Below the pieces are notes generated by a model. The model was not told where the DNA came from. It saw only the letters and a list, made by a program, of their open reading frames with translations, and did no database searches. From an uncultured Clostridia bacterium (lineage in GTDB: Bacteria > Bacillota > Clostridia > Oscillospirales > Acutalibacteraceae), in the NCBI GenBank assembly GCA_944380725.1, contig CALWIK010000022.1, positions 1-58,662 on the forward strand: 58,662 bases of DNA, given 5' to 3'. A program made the translations under genes and the position numbers. Below, piece after piece: positions 45,327 to 53,213 of the stretch (positions are counted from its first letter, which is position 1; the number at the start of each line of letters is the position of its first letter).

Positions 45327-47165
45327 ATGTGCGGAATTGCGGGTTGGATCGATTACGAAACTGATGTAGGTGAAAATGCGTCTATTTTGAATAGGATGTC
45401 TAATAGCTTGGCAAGAAGAGGGCCAGATACTAAAGGCTTTCACAAGGAGCGTCATGCATGCTTATTGCACCGTAGGCTAATCGTTATTGATCCTAAGAAC
45501 GGTAATCAACCGATGAGAATTGCTTATAATGACGAGGACTATACATTAGTTTACAATGGAGAGTTGTATAACACAGATGAGATAAGAAAAGAACTGTTGT
45601 CTTTGGGATATACATTCAAGGGGCACTCAGATACAGAAGTTTTGCTGGTGTCTTTTATACATTGGAGAGAGAAATGTGTAGAGAAATTTAACGGAATTTT
45701 TGCATTTGCAGTTTGGGATACTAAAGAACAAACATTATTTTTTGCTAGAGATAGAATAGGAGTAAAACCTCTGTTTTTCTATAATTATGAAAAAGGCTTA
45801 ATATTTGCATCCGAGATAAAAACCTTACTATGTAATCCAAAAGTTACACCAGGAATTGACGAAGAAGGGTTAATGGAAATATTCTTTATTGGCCCTGGCA
45901 GAACTCCTGGAAATGGAATTATAAAAGGAATAAAAGAACTTCTTCCTGGAGAATATGCATATTTTTCTAAAGATAATGGATTGGTTAGAAAGAAATATTG
46001 GGCACTTAAAGCAAGACCTTTTGAGGATAATTTTAATGTTGCGGTGGAAAAAACTCGATATTTAGTGATTGACGCAGTTAAAAGACAATTAGTTTCGGAT
46101 GTTCCGCTGTGTTGCTTTTTATCTGGAGGACTTGATTCAAGTATAATTTCAAAAATTGCTGCAGATTATTATGTATACAACAACAAAGGACAGCTATCAA
46201 CATATTCTGTAGATTATGTTGATAATGAAAAATATTTCCAAAAGAGTCTTTTTCAGCCAAATTCTGACAGCGAATATATAGAAATAATGATTAATGCAAT
46301 AAAATCTAAACATCATTATGTGCTTTTGAAAAACGAATCGTTAGTTAAATCGCTATATGAAGCTACACTTGCACGTGATTTACCTGGAATGGCGGATATT
46401 GATTCCTCGCTTTTGCTGCTTTGTAAAGAAATAAAAAATGAATTTACAGTAGCGCTTTCTGGAGAATGTTCTGACGAAATTTTTGGTGGATATCCTTGGT
46501 ATCACAACAAAGAAATTTTATTTAGCAATATTTTTCCTTGGTCACGATCTCTAGATATTAGAAAAAGAATATTGAAAAAAGGTCTTTTAAAAAATGCGGA
46601 TGAGTACGTGCGGCAAAAATATTTAGACACTATAAAACATACCGATAAATTATTAAATGAAAGCAAAATTAATTCTCGTATGAGAGAGATGTTTATGCTG
46701 AATATAAATTGGTTTATGCAGACATTACTTGATAGAAAAGATCGTATGAGTATGTATAACGGGTTAGAAGTTAGAGTTCCGTTTTGTGACTATAGAATAG
46801 TAGAATATGCTTATAATATGCCATGGGAAATAAAATCTTTTAAAGGCAGAGAAAAAGGAATTCTAAGAGAAGCTATGAAAGGAATTTTACCAGATTCAAT
46901 TGTCTTTAGAAAGAAAAGCCCATATCCCAAAACACATAATCCAATATATTTTGACTTAGTAAAAAAAGAAATTATGAAAATTTTAAAAAATAAAAATTCT
47001 ATATTGAGTCAAATTTTAGATTATGATAATATCTATGAAATCGTAGAACACCCCGAATCGATGAAATCTCTATGGTACGGGCAATTGATGGGTGTAGAAC
47101 AGGTTCTGGCATATATTATTCAAATAAACTATTGGTTAAATGAGTATAAAATTGATATAACATGA
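45327..47165 (+). CDS. asnB: Asparagine synthase (glutamine-hydrolysing)
   Basis: 612-aa AsnB: an N-terminal class II glutamine amidotransferase with the nucleophile Cys2 (MCGIAGW) and a C-terminal ATP-PP synthase domain with SGGLDSS near residue 268. The frame is open from 45294, but only the ATG at 45327 places Cys at position 2, and GGGAGG precedes it. Because a terminator ends just upstream, expression needs read-through or a promoter overlapping the hairpin; a TATAAT at 45260-45265 with a poor -35 is the only candidate. Related amidotransferases can amidate wall peptides, so asparagine is the default but not the only product. Confidence 0.92.
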   Translation: MCGIAGWIDYETDVGENASILNRMSNSLARRGPDTKGFHKERHACLLHRRLIVIDPKNGNQPMRIAYNDEDYTLVYNGELYNTDEIRKELLSLGYTFKGHSDTEVLLVSFIHWREKCVEKFNGIFAFAVWDTKEQTLFFARDRIGVKPLFFYNYEKGLIFASEIKTLLCNPKVTPGIDEEGLMEIFFIGPGRTPGNGIIKGIKELLPGEYAYFSKDNGLVRKKYWALKARPFEDNFNVAVEKTRYLVIDAVKRQLVSDVPLCCFLSGGLDSSIISKIAADYYVYNNKGQLSTYSVDYVDNEKYFQKSLFQPNSDSEYIEIMINAIKSKHHYVLLKNESLVKSLYEATLARDLPGMADIDSSLLLLCKEIKNEFTVALSGECSDEIFGGYPWYHNKEILFSNIFPWSRSLDIRKRILKKGLLKNADEYVRQKYLDTIKHTDKLLNESKINSRMREMFMLNINWFMQTLLDRKDRMSMYNGLEVRVPFCDYRIVEYAYNMPWEIKSFKGREKGILREAMKGILPDSIVFRKKSPYPKTHNPIYFDLVKKEIMKILKNKNSILSQILDYDNIYEIVEHPESMKSLWYGQLMGVEQVLAYIIQINYWLNEYKIDIT

Positions 47166-47168
47166 AAA

Positions 47169-47197
47169 AAGAGCTCAAAACTGAGCTCTTAATTTTT
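47169..47197 (+). terminator. Terminator of asnB
   Basis: Perfect 9-bp stem (47169-47177 with 47182-47190, 4-nt loop) followed by AATTTTT. Confidence 0.88.
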
Positions 47198-47205
47198 AAA
47201 AGTAC

Positions 47206-47234
47206 TTGATTTTTGGAAAGATATAAATTAAAAT
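47206..47234 (+). promoter_or_regulatory. Promoter of tRNA-Leu
   Basis: TTGATT (47206-47211), 17 bp, TAAAAT (47229-47234), 11 bp upstream of the tRNA. Confidence 0.7.
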
Positions 47235-47245
47235 AATAAAAATAA

Positions 47246-47330
47246 GCGGGTGTGGCGGAATTGGCAGACGCGCTAGATTTAGGTTCTAGTGGCAAACACC
47301 GTGCAGGTTCAAGTCCTGTCACCCGCACCA
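47246..47330 (+). tRNA. tRNA-Leu (TAG)
   Basis: 85-nt class II tRNA with 7-bp acceptor stem (GCGGGTG/CACCCGC), anticodon loop TTTAGGT (anticodon TAG), a long variable arm and encoded CCA. Confidence 0.96.
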
Positions 47331-47335
47331 GCGTG

Positions 47336-47376
47336 AGTAGTTATAAGGGACTTGAGAATTTCTTATAACTACTTTT
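47336..47376 (+). terminator. Hairpin terminator after tRNA-Leu
   Basis: Perfect 12-bp stem (47336-47347 with 47362-47373, 14-nt loop) followed by TTTTAATATTT. Its sequence is shared, in inverted orientation, with the hairpin at 47457-47491. Confidence 0.8.
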
Positions 47377-47456
47377 AATATTTAGCCTCCAAGAATTAGA
47401 TTGTTTAAACTAAATCAAACTCTTCAAAAACAAAGTTTTTATTTTTAATCGATTAT

Positions 47457-47491
47457 GGGTAGTTATAAAACCAAGTCCCTCATAACTACCC
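47457..47491 (-). terminator. Hairpin after the tRNA-Pro fragment
   Basis: Perfect 10-bp stem (47457-47466 with 47482-47491, 15-nt loop). It lies directly after the CCA of the tRNA-Pro fragment on the minus strand. It repeats the GTAGTTAT...GGGACTTG...ATAACTAC pattern of the tRNA-Leu hairpin but lacks a strong T-tract. Confidence 0.65.
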
Positions 47492-47495
47492 GGTA

Positions 47496-47540
47496 TGGTC
47501 GAGGTGACAGGGCTCGAACCTGCGGCATCTTGGTCCCAAA
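47496..47540 (-). other. attL-like 3' fragment of tRNA-Pro (TGG)
   Basis: The minus strand carries the 3' half of a tRNA: anticodon loop TTTGGGA, 3' anticodon strand CCAAG, variable loop, a complete T-arm with TTCGAGC, the acceptor 3' strand CACCTCG, discriminator A and CCA. The 5' half is absent: the base-pairing partner strand and D-arm are replaced by unrelated DNA beyond 47540. This is the expected footprint of an element integrated in a tRNA-Pro gene, with the restored tRNA at the other end, outside the window. Confidence 0.82.
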
Positions 47541-47682
47541 CGGCGCTTTGTATTTTTTAATTAGGTTTAAATAAAATTAATTAGTAGCAAACAACCCCTA
47601 CTGGGAAGCGACATTTAAGCATGTAAAAATTAAAAAGTCGATAAAATTCAATTTTTATAAGCAAAAAAATTTTGAACCATTT

Positions 47683-47710
47683 GTTAGAATTTTGTTAGAC
47701 ATATGTTAGA
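47683..47710. repeat. Three GTTAGA direct repeats at 11-bp spacing
   Basis: GTTAGA occurs at 47683-47688, 47694-47699 and 47705-47710, each exactly 11 bp apart, so on one face of the helix. Their place 145-215 bp inside the junction fits arm-type binding sites of a tyrosine recombinase, or an operator. Confidence 0.65.
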
Positions 47711-47747
47711 TTTTTAAAATTCTATTTAAGAAAATATATATCAAAGA

Positions 47748-47774
47748 AGCTCAGGAAGTTCCTGGGCTTTTATT
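47748..47774 (+). terminator. Terminator-like hairpin near the element's left end
   Basis: 8-bp stem with one wobble (47748-47755 with 47761-47768, 5-nt loop) followed by TTTTATTAT. No gene lies before it in the element, so it may end a small RNA or attenuate the following operon. Confidence 0.65.
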
Positions 47775-47821
47775 ATGTAAAAAAACAATTAGTAAAAAAT
47801 AATTAAAGGAGGTGGGCAGGC

Positions 47822-48022
47822 ATGGAATTAACTGTCATAGTGGCAGTCGTGGTGTTAGTTTTAATAATCATAATCCAGCAAAATTACATAAACAAAATGG
47901 AAGACAGAGTATTTCATTCGCTCAAAATTACCTGCGAGACGCTGGATTTGATAAAGAAAGATTGCAAGCTTGAAGACATTTTAGAAATGAGTAAAAAAGG
48001 GCCAAAACCAAAAATGAAATAA
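47822..48022 (+). CDS. Small single-span membrane protein (prophage)
   Basis: 66 aa: a hydrophobic N-terminal helix (residues 3-22), then a charged helical tail. Not recognised. GGAGGTGGG lies upstream. It shares its plan (short N-terminal membrane helix, then a polar helix with an LDxxKxxCK-like stretch) with the next gene, 17 bp downstream, and the two may be diverged copies. Confidence 0.6.
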   Translation: MELTVIVAVVVLVLIIIIQQNYINKMEDRVFHSLKITCETLDLIKKDCKLEDILEMSKKGPKPKMK

Positions 48023-48039
48023 AAAGGAGACATTAAACC

Positions 48040-48195
48040 ATGGAACTATTTTTAATTATTGTTACAATTATTTTAGCAAATATAATTATTTATCAAGCAA
48101 TAAAATTAAAAAATTTGGAGCAAAAAACGTTAGACTCGTTTCGAGTAATATGCAAAAAACTGAAATCTGGTGACAATGATGCTGGAAAATGCTGA
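48040..48195 (+). CDS. Small single-span membrane protein (51 aa)
   Basis: ATG at 48040 with AAAGGAG upstream. N-terminal hydrophobic helix (residues 2-20), then a charged helix with VICKKLKSGDN. Similar in layout to the preceding 66-aa protein. It overlaps the next gene by 20 nt. Function unknown. Confidence 0.55.
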   Translation: MELFLIIVTIILANIIIYQAIKLKNLEQKTLDSFRVICKKLKSGDNDAGKC

Positions 48196-48400
48196 GAAGA
48201 TATACTTAACACTGCCAGACAGCGAAAAAGTCGTAGTTTGCAGATGTGATTTTTGTGATGAAAATATTTTTCAGGGAGAAATATACTATAAATTTAATGG
48301 AAAAAAGTGCTGCGAAGATTGCCTAAGTTATTGCCGAGAAATCGCAGAACCTTTGGATTTAGAAGCCGAAAAAGCCGATTTAGAACATCAAGACTTGTAA
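48176..48400 (+). CDS. Small cysteine-rich, zinc-ribbon-like protein
   Basis: 74 aa. Two Cys pairs (CRCDFC and CCEDCLSYC) flank a GEIYYKFNGKKC hairpin, a plan common in small phage proteins of unknown function. The start is ATG 48176 or 48179; the ribosome binding site is weak (GGTGA), consistent with coupling to the overlapping upstream gene. Confidence 0.6.
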   Translation: MMLENAEKIYLTLPDSEKVVVCRCDFCDENIFQGEIYYKFNGKKCCEDCLSYCREIAEPLDLEAEKADLEHQDL

Positions 48401-48469
48401 AACTAGAAGCTAAAATAGAACTAGATTATTGCTAAAAATTGATTTATAATAAAAAGATAGAGGTGAAAA

Positions 48470-48955
48470 ATGGAAAATATGGAAGAACAACAAAAATTGG
48501 CAGAGTTAATGATGTCAAATATTTTGAGCCTTGGGAAATTTTCATACAGCCTTCAGGAAAAAAGAGAGGAAAGCTTAATAAATCAGTCAGGGAGAATGCT
48601 TACAGCATGTTCTGTAACAGATGCGTTGTTGCCTTTGTCAATTTCTAAAGTTCCTGATGTGGGACTAATGGTCTTGTTTGCGGGGATATTAGTAAGTTTC
48701 GTTTTTGCAGTAATAGCAGGCTGGAGGTTTAAAGCAAGGCCTATGCCAAGCATCGACGTATTTTATGATGAAGTTTACAAGCGTTGGGAAGAGTTTAAAT
48801 CTCAACCCGTATTTGACATGCAGTGGAAATATCATCTTTCAGCAATACACAAAAGAAAAAAAGAAAACAACGATAAACGGGCAAGATGTATTTTAATTTC
48901 TATGATTTCATTTGTGATCTCTATAGTAATCGCAACGATTTTAATATGGTTTTAG
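48470..48955 (+). CDS. Two-span membrane protein (prophage)
   Basis: 161 aa, not recognised. A polar N-terminus (QEKREESLINQSGRMLTA) is followed by two hydrophobic segments (about 62-86 and 138-160) enclosing a charged loop with FKARPMPSIDVFYDEVYKRW. AGAGGTG precedes the ATG. It could act at the membrane during infection or exclusion; there is no direct evidence. Confidence 0.6.
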   Translation: MENMEEQQKLAELMMSNILSLGKFSYSLQEKREESLINQSGRMLTACSVTDALLPLSISKVPDVGLMVLFAGILVSFVFAVIAGWRFKARPMPSIDVFYDEVYKRWEEFKSQPVFDMQWKYHLSAIHKRKKENNDKRARCILISMISFVISIVIATILIWF

Positions 48956-48964
48956 GAGGGGAAA

Positions 48965-49089
48965 ATGGAAGATAAAAAAATAGAACAAACAGCCACTCCA
49001 CAATCCACAAGCCAGAAATATCTAATCCTCTTGCCCCATGGAAAAATATTGAGCCAATTCCTCTTGCGAAAGAAGAAAGGGCAAAATAA
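48965..49089 (+). pseudogene. Small phage gene interrupted by a frameshift
   Basis: AGGAGGGG lies before the ATG at 48965, which encodes MEDKKIEQTATPQSTSQ. The natural C-terminus appears to lie two frames over (NPLAPWKNIEPIPLAKEERAK) and ends at TAA 49087-49089, nine bases before a strong terminator. As written, the first frame continues past the terminator into sak. The simplest reading is a frameshift near 49010-49025 in a 40-codon gene. Confidence 0.5.
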
Positions 49090-49097
49090 TAATTTAA

Positions 49098-49128
49098 AAA
49101 TCTTCACAAAAAATGTGGAGATTTTTTT
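49098..49128 (+). terminator. Terminator upstream of sak
   Basis: 11-bp stem with one wobble (49098-49108 with 49114-49124, 5-nt loop) running into a seven-T tract. Its core resembles the acpP terminator. Confidence 0.88.
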
Positions 49129-49153
49129 ATTTGAATTTTGGAAGGAGAAAAAG

Positions 49154-49852
49154 ATTGGAAACAAAACAGTTTTTGAGTCTTTGTTTGAGGTCAATGTAAA
49201 CGAGCACATAGAGAAAAAAGATGGATTAAGCTATCTGTCTTGGCCGTATGCTTGGGCTGAAGTTAAGAAAAAGTTTCCAAATGCAACATATAAAATTCGG
49301 TTATTTGGCGAAAATCAGCTCCCCTATATTTTTGATGAAAACGTCGGATATATGGTGTTTACAGAAGTCACAATTGAAGGATTAACTCATATGATGTGGC
49401 TTCCAGTCCTTAACGGGGGCAACAAGACAATGAAATCCGAAAGTTACACTTATGATACCAGGTTCAAAAAAGGGATTCAAGTGGAAGCAGCGACGATGTT
49501 CGACATCAATAAAGCGATTATGAGGTGTTTGGTAAAAAATTTAGCCATGTTCGGGCTTGGACTGTATATTTATAGTGGCGAAGATTTGCCAGAGGTTGAG
49601 GTTGAAAAAATAAGTGCCAAAGATGCAACAATTTTGAAAAACGTTGTGAAGCACTTTGATGAGTCGGACAAATTGTATGCGATGCTGCTGAAAAAGTACA
49701 ATGTGAGCAGTTTTAAGGAGTTGACCGTCAAGCAGCGGACTGACATCTTGGAAGGCTTAAATCAGCTGGAAAGGAACCATGAGATAAAAAGTGACGATGG
49801 AATTTACGATCCCCGGAGTACCGAAAGGCAAGCAGAGACCGAGATTTTGTAG
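49154..49852 (+). CDS. Sak-type single-strand annealing protein (DUF1071)
   Basis: 232 aa from this start. Rad52-like phage recombinase that anneals complementary single strands during replication. The family core FEVNVNEHIEKKDGLSYLSWPYAWAEV is followed by GYMVFTEVTI, EAATMFDINKAIMRCL and NLAMFGLGLYIYSGEDLP. No ATG, GTG or TTG lies suitably before the core. ATT at 49154 stands six bases after GAAGGAG and is the likely initiator. The open frame further upstream runs through a terminator and is not part of the protein. Confidence 0.8.
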   Translation: MGNKTVFESLFEVNVNEHIEKKDGLSYLSWPYAWAEVKKKFPNATYKIRLFGENQLPYIFDENVGYMVFTEVTIEGLTHMMWLPVLNGGNKTMKSESYTYDTRFKKGIQVEAATMFDINKAIMRCLVKNLAMFGLGLYIYSGEDLPEVEVEKISAKDATILKNVVKHFDESDKLYAMLLKKYNVSSFKELTVKQRTDILEGLNQLERNHEIKSDDGIYDPRSTERQAETEIL

Positions 49853-50216
49853 AGTTGGAGGAGGAGCTGTGGCCTACACACCCCGCCAGACACAGGATTA
49901 TGAGCGGCAAATAAGAATGAGTTTCGCTGCGAAAAATACCGCAAAATTCGAGAAAAAACTGCCATTGGAAGTGCAAATTCTGGCCTGTTTCCCTGTCCCC
50001 CAAAATACAGGCAAAAAGCTAAAAGAAGCAATGTTAACCGGCGAAATTCTGCCAACCAAAAGGCCGGATTCGGACAACATAATCAAAATAATTTTAGATG
50101 CGCTAAACGGCTTCGCTTACCACGATGACGCACAAATCTGCAGGATCTGTTTTGCAAAAATGTACGCGGAAAAACCTGAAACAAAAGTTCTGATAAAAAA
50201 TATTGAAGGGACATAA
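49797..50216 (+). CDS. rusA: RusA-family Holliday junction resolvase
   Basis: 139-aa endonuclease resolving Holliday junctions in phage recombination. IPGVPKGKQRPRF at the N-terminus and the acidic catalytic block KRPDSDNIIKIILDALNG followed by YHDDAQI carry the essential aspartates. The start is ATG 49797 within the end of sak (56-bp overlap), so translation is probably coupled. Confidence 0.92.
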   Translation: MEFTIPGVPKGKQRPRFCRVGGGAVAYTPRQTQDYERQIRMSFAAKNTAKFEKKLPLEVQILACFPVPQNTGKKLKEAMLTGEILPTKRPDSDNIIKIILDALNGFAYHDDAQICRICFAKMYAEKPETKVLIKNIEGT

Positions 50217-50648
50217 ATTAGGAAAATTTTTAAGATTTTTGATGACGAAAAAGAAATTTATACTGGAAATTTAAGAGTAAACACAGTGTATTTTAAAGGG
50301 AAAATATACGGAGAGTTAAAAACAAAAAGCAAAGATGTAGTTTCATTTACAATTAAAATTAGCAATGGAAAAGATCCAGAAACTGGAGAATGGAGAAAAT
50401 CTACCTTTGCAAATTGCACAGCATTTGGGCTTAATGCACAAACATTAGTATCTAAATACAAAGAAAAAGATGACATTCAGTTGATTTGTAAATTTTATAC
50501 TAAGCAACTAGGTCTTGAAATTTACAAGGGGTTTACAGTTTTAGAAATAATTGAAAATTTCCAAAATAAAGAAAATTATGGAAGTGATTCAGACAACAAA
50601 AACGTTTTAAAATTCGAAAAATTAGAAGATGATTATTTGCCATTTTAA
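50217..50648 (+). CDS. ssb: Phage single-stranded DNA-binding protein
   Basis: 143 aa from an ATT at 50217 directly after the rusA stop. The OB-fold segment VSFTIKISNGKDPETGEWRK and FANCTAFGLNAQTL are typical of SSB-like proteins in clostridial phages. The acidic tail ends LEDDYLPF, matching the SSB C-terminal tip that recruits repair proteins. From 50217 to the GTG at 50286 the frame holds no ATG/GTG/TTG, yet its residues (KIFKIFDDEKEIYTGNLRVN) look like a genuine N-terminus. GAAGGG lies 7 nt before the ATT. A GTG start at 50286 would cut the first strand of the fold. Confidence 0.78.
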   Translation: MRKIFKIFDDEKEIYTGNLRVNTVYFKGKIYGELKTKSKDVVSFTIKISNGKDPETGEWRKSTFANCTAFGLNAQTLVSKYKEKDDIQLICKFYTKQLGLEIYKGFTVLEIIENFQNKENYGSDSDNKNVLKFEKLEDDYLPF

Positions 50649-50660
50649 AGGAGCAAAAAT

Positions 50661-50939
50661 ATGAAAATTTTAGAAAAAATTATGACAGATAAAAGAATAA
50701 GTGTATATTCAAAGCTGGTATTTTCCTATCTTTACAGCATTTCCGGGAAAAATTGGACATGTTCAAAGACAAGAAAAGAAATCGCAAAAGAAATAAATAT
50801 CAGCATTCGGACCCTAGACAAACATCTAAAAATTTTGGCAAATTGGGGCCACATCCGAATTTGTAAAAATCTTTTTCATTCGAATATTTACATTCTGGAT
50901 GCAGAAAGCCCTGAAAAAAGAACAAATTCATGGAGGTAA
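50661..50939 (+). CDS. Winged-helix DNA-binding protein
   Basis: 92 aa, one winged-helix domain with a helix-turn-helix around KEIAKEINISIRTLDKHLKIL. It resembles the N-terminal domain of phage replication initiators. AAAGGAG precedes the ATG. It is followed 9 bp later by a second protein of the same type. Confidence 0.75.
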   Translation: MKILEKIMTDKRISVYSKLVFSYLYSISGKNWTCSKTRKEIAKEINISIRTLDKHLKILANWGHIRICKNLFHSNIYILDAESPEKRTNSWR

Positions 50940-50948
50940 AATTTTAAT

Positions 50949-51806
50949 ATGGAAGTTAAAAAATCTTATTATGCGGTTATTCCAGCAAGTGTAAGATACG
51001 ATGATAAGTTAACTGCACATGCAAAATTGCTATATGGAGAAATTACAGCGCTATGTAACGAAAAAGGCTATTGTTGGGCAACTAACGATTATTTCAGTCG
51101 ACTTTATTCTGTTAGCAAACGGACAGTTTCAACTTGGATAAAAGCACTTTGCGAAGCTGGTTACATTTCTGCAGAACTTGTTTCCACTCCGGTTAATCCA
51201 AAAATCAAGATTAGATGCTTGAAAATAGAGGGAATTTTTCAAAATCTTATGATGAGGACATCTAATCCATCACAAAAAGAAATTAATAATTCTGTTGAAG
51301 AAGATGACATCAACCCCGTGAAGAAAACTTCCATACCCCATGAAGAAAACTTCTCCCCCCCATGAAGAAAACTTCGCACAGAATAATACAATAAATAATA
51401 CAATGAATATTAAAATAAATAAAATTAATAAAGAATTATATAAATATAATTCTTTGTCGCAGATTTTTCAAATGGAAAAAATGCAAAAAAAGAAGAGCAA
51501 AAAATCTGCAACGTTGGAGTTAAGGAAAAGAAAATTTTTGATTCAAAAAGTGATCCGTATCTGTTGGCTAAATTTTTAGAAAAGAACATCGCGGGGAACA
51601 ACTCAAAATTTCCAAAAAGCGAACAGCAGCGGCAGCGCTGGGCCCGCGACTTTGATTTGATGATACGGCGAGACAAGATCGATGCAGATAGTATTGCAGA
51701 AGTGATTGAGTGGAGTCAAAGAGACAGTTTTTGGAAGAGCAACATTCTGTCAGGGAAAAAAGTGAGAGAAAAATATCAGCAGCTGCTAATGCGTATGAAC
51801 AGCTGA
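50949..51806 (+). pseudogene. DnaD/initiator-type replication protein, split by frameshifts
   Basis: The N-terminal winged helix (YYAVIPASVRYDDKLTAHAKLLYGEI, then NDYFSRLYSVSKRTVSTWIKAL) is in frame from 50949. The frame breaks at 51363 in a C7 tract inside three tandem repeats encoding KKTS/HEENF. The next frame carries AQNNTINNT to about 51450. The original frame then resumes with SDPYLLAKFLEKNIAGNN to the stop at 51804-51806; its SFWKSNILSGKKVREKY end is typical of these proteins. Two compensating shifts are needed, so the gene is broken, slippage-controlled, or misread. Confidence 0.7.
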
Positions 51807-51834
51807 TAAAATCGGTGTAAAAGGAGGTCAAAAA

Positions 51835-53154
51835 GTGAACAATGAAGCAGTAAGAATCGCAGAACAATCGGTAATTGGAGCAATAATTTTAGATGAAAAA
51901 GTCTTGGTGCAAATCAACAGCTTAATAACTCCAGAGGATTTCTTGTTTGAGGACTTAAAAGCTTGCTATAAAGCCATTTTGGAGGTATCAGCGCAAGGCA
52001 AACCGATAGATTTTTTAACCGTTCTGAGTCAATTGGCATCATCTGGAGATTATCCGGAATCGCAATTAAAGAAGTTGCTTTTTGAGTGCGCTGAGTTGAC
52101 GCCATCTATTTGCAATGCAGAAAATTACGCAAAAATAATTCTAAATTCGAAAAAAGCGCGAAAAATTCAAGAGATCGCTTCAAATATCTTAGCTGATGGA
52201 ATAAATAGCGAAAACCCTGATGAAACCGCCAATCAGATGATTTTTGAGCTATTTGAAACGGTGAAAAAGAGGCAGCTTAAGGGTTTGCAGAATATCGGAG
52301 ACGTCGGCCTAAAGCTGTTTGAAAGTTACGGAAAACCCGCAGAACCTTACATAAACACCGGATTTTCGAGGCTGGATGAAAAATTAAAAGGCATGAGTGC
52401 CGGAAATTTGATAATTCTTGCCTCGCGGCCAAAGATCGGAAAAACAGCATTCGCCCTCTCAATTGCAGAAAATGTGGCAAAAACCGGTAAAATTGTTGCG
52501 TTTTATAGCCTAGAAATGAGCGGATTGGAAATTTATGAAAGAATGCTCTCGAAGGCAGCACAAATCTCCATGAATACGCTGATTGATCGAAAGTTTAAAG
52601 ATAAACGGAGGCCAGAAAATGTTCGAGCAAAGGAATTGGAGAAAATTTCCGAAATCATCGATAAAAATTATAAATTACCGATAAAAATCAGCGAAAATCC
52701 AGCTTGCACAGTGAATGACATTCGGCTCGAGGCAAAGCAAATAATTCTTAAAAACCGGCTAGAAAACAAGATGGAGCTGGGGCTAATCGTGATCGATTAT
52801 TTGCAGTTGATGCGTAGCAATAAAAGGTACGACAACCGAAATTTGGAAGTAGGAGCCATTTGTCGGGAACTAAAATGTTTGGCAGCAGAGCTTGAGATTC
52901 CGATTTTGTGTTTGTCGCAGCTAAATCGCGCAAGTGATGAGACCTCCCGACCAAGCCCCTCAGAACTGCGAGACAGCGGCTCAATTGAGCAGGACGCCAA
53001 TAAATTGATGCTAATGTGGTGCGTTGAAAAAAATCTAAACGAGATTGGAGTGGTTGAGTCAAAAACGGTCGGCGTGGACGTGGCCTTAAACCGGCGAGGA
53101 AACAACGGAGTAACCTTGTTCAATTTTGACGGGAAATATATGGAATTTTATTAA
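51835..53154 (+). CDS. dnaB: DnaB-type replicative helicase (phage)
   Basis: 439-aa hexameric helicase. The N-terminal DnaB domain begins EQSVIGAIILDEKVL. The RecA-like motor has Walker A ASRPKIGKTAFA near residue 200, the FYSLEMS motif and Walker B VIDYLQLM. The start is GTG with GGAGGTC upstream. A second, chromosomal dnaB is expected elsewhere; this copy belongs to the element, judging by position and its somewhat higher GC. Confidence 0.95.
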   Translation: MNNEAVRIAEQSVIGAIILDEKVLVQINSLITPEDFLFEDLKACYKAILEVSAQGKPIDFLTVLSQLASSGDYPESQLKKLLFECAELTPSICNAENYAKIILNSKKARKIQEIASNILADGINSENPDETANQMIFELFETVKKRQLKGLQNIGDVGLKLFESYGKPAEPYINTGFSRLDEKLKGMSAGNLIILASRPKIGKTAFALSIAENVAKTGKIVAFYSLEMSGLEIYERMLSKAAQISMNTLIDRKFKDKRRPENVRAKELEKISEIIDKNYKLPIKISENPACTVNDIRLEAKQIILKNRLENKMELGLIVIDYLQLMRSNKRYDNRNLEVGAICRELKCLAAELEIPILCLSQLNRASDETSRPSPSELRDSGSIEQDANKLMLMWCVEKNLNEIGVVESKTVGVDVALNRRGNNGVTLFNFDGKYMEFY

Positions 53155-53213
53155 TTAGACAGAGTTTATGAAGAGCAAAAAATAGAGAGAAAAAACGCTT
53201 GGAGGGCTTGAAA

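Larger units (their letters stand above)
47541..47821. other. Non-coding left end of the integrated element
   Basis: About 280 bp between the tRNA fragment and the first small gene, without an open frame. It contains the GTTAGA repeats and a terminator-like hairpin, listed separately, and no integrase or repressor gene. Confidence 0.6.

Noticed and set aside
48439-48648. 69-aa frame overlapping the two-span membrane protein gene
   Set aside because: Lacks a ribosome binding site, while the 48470 frame has AGAGGTG and coherent membrane helices.
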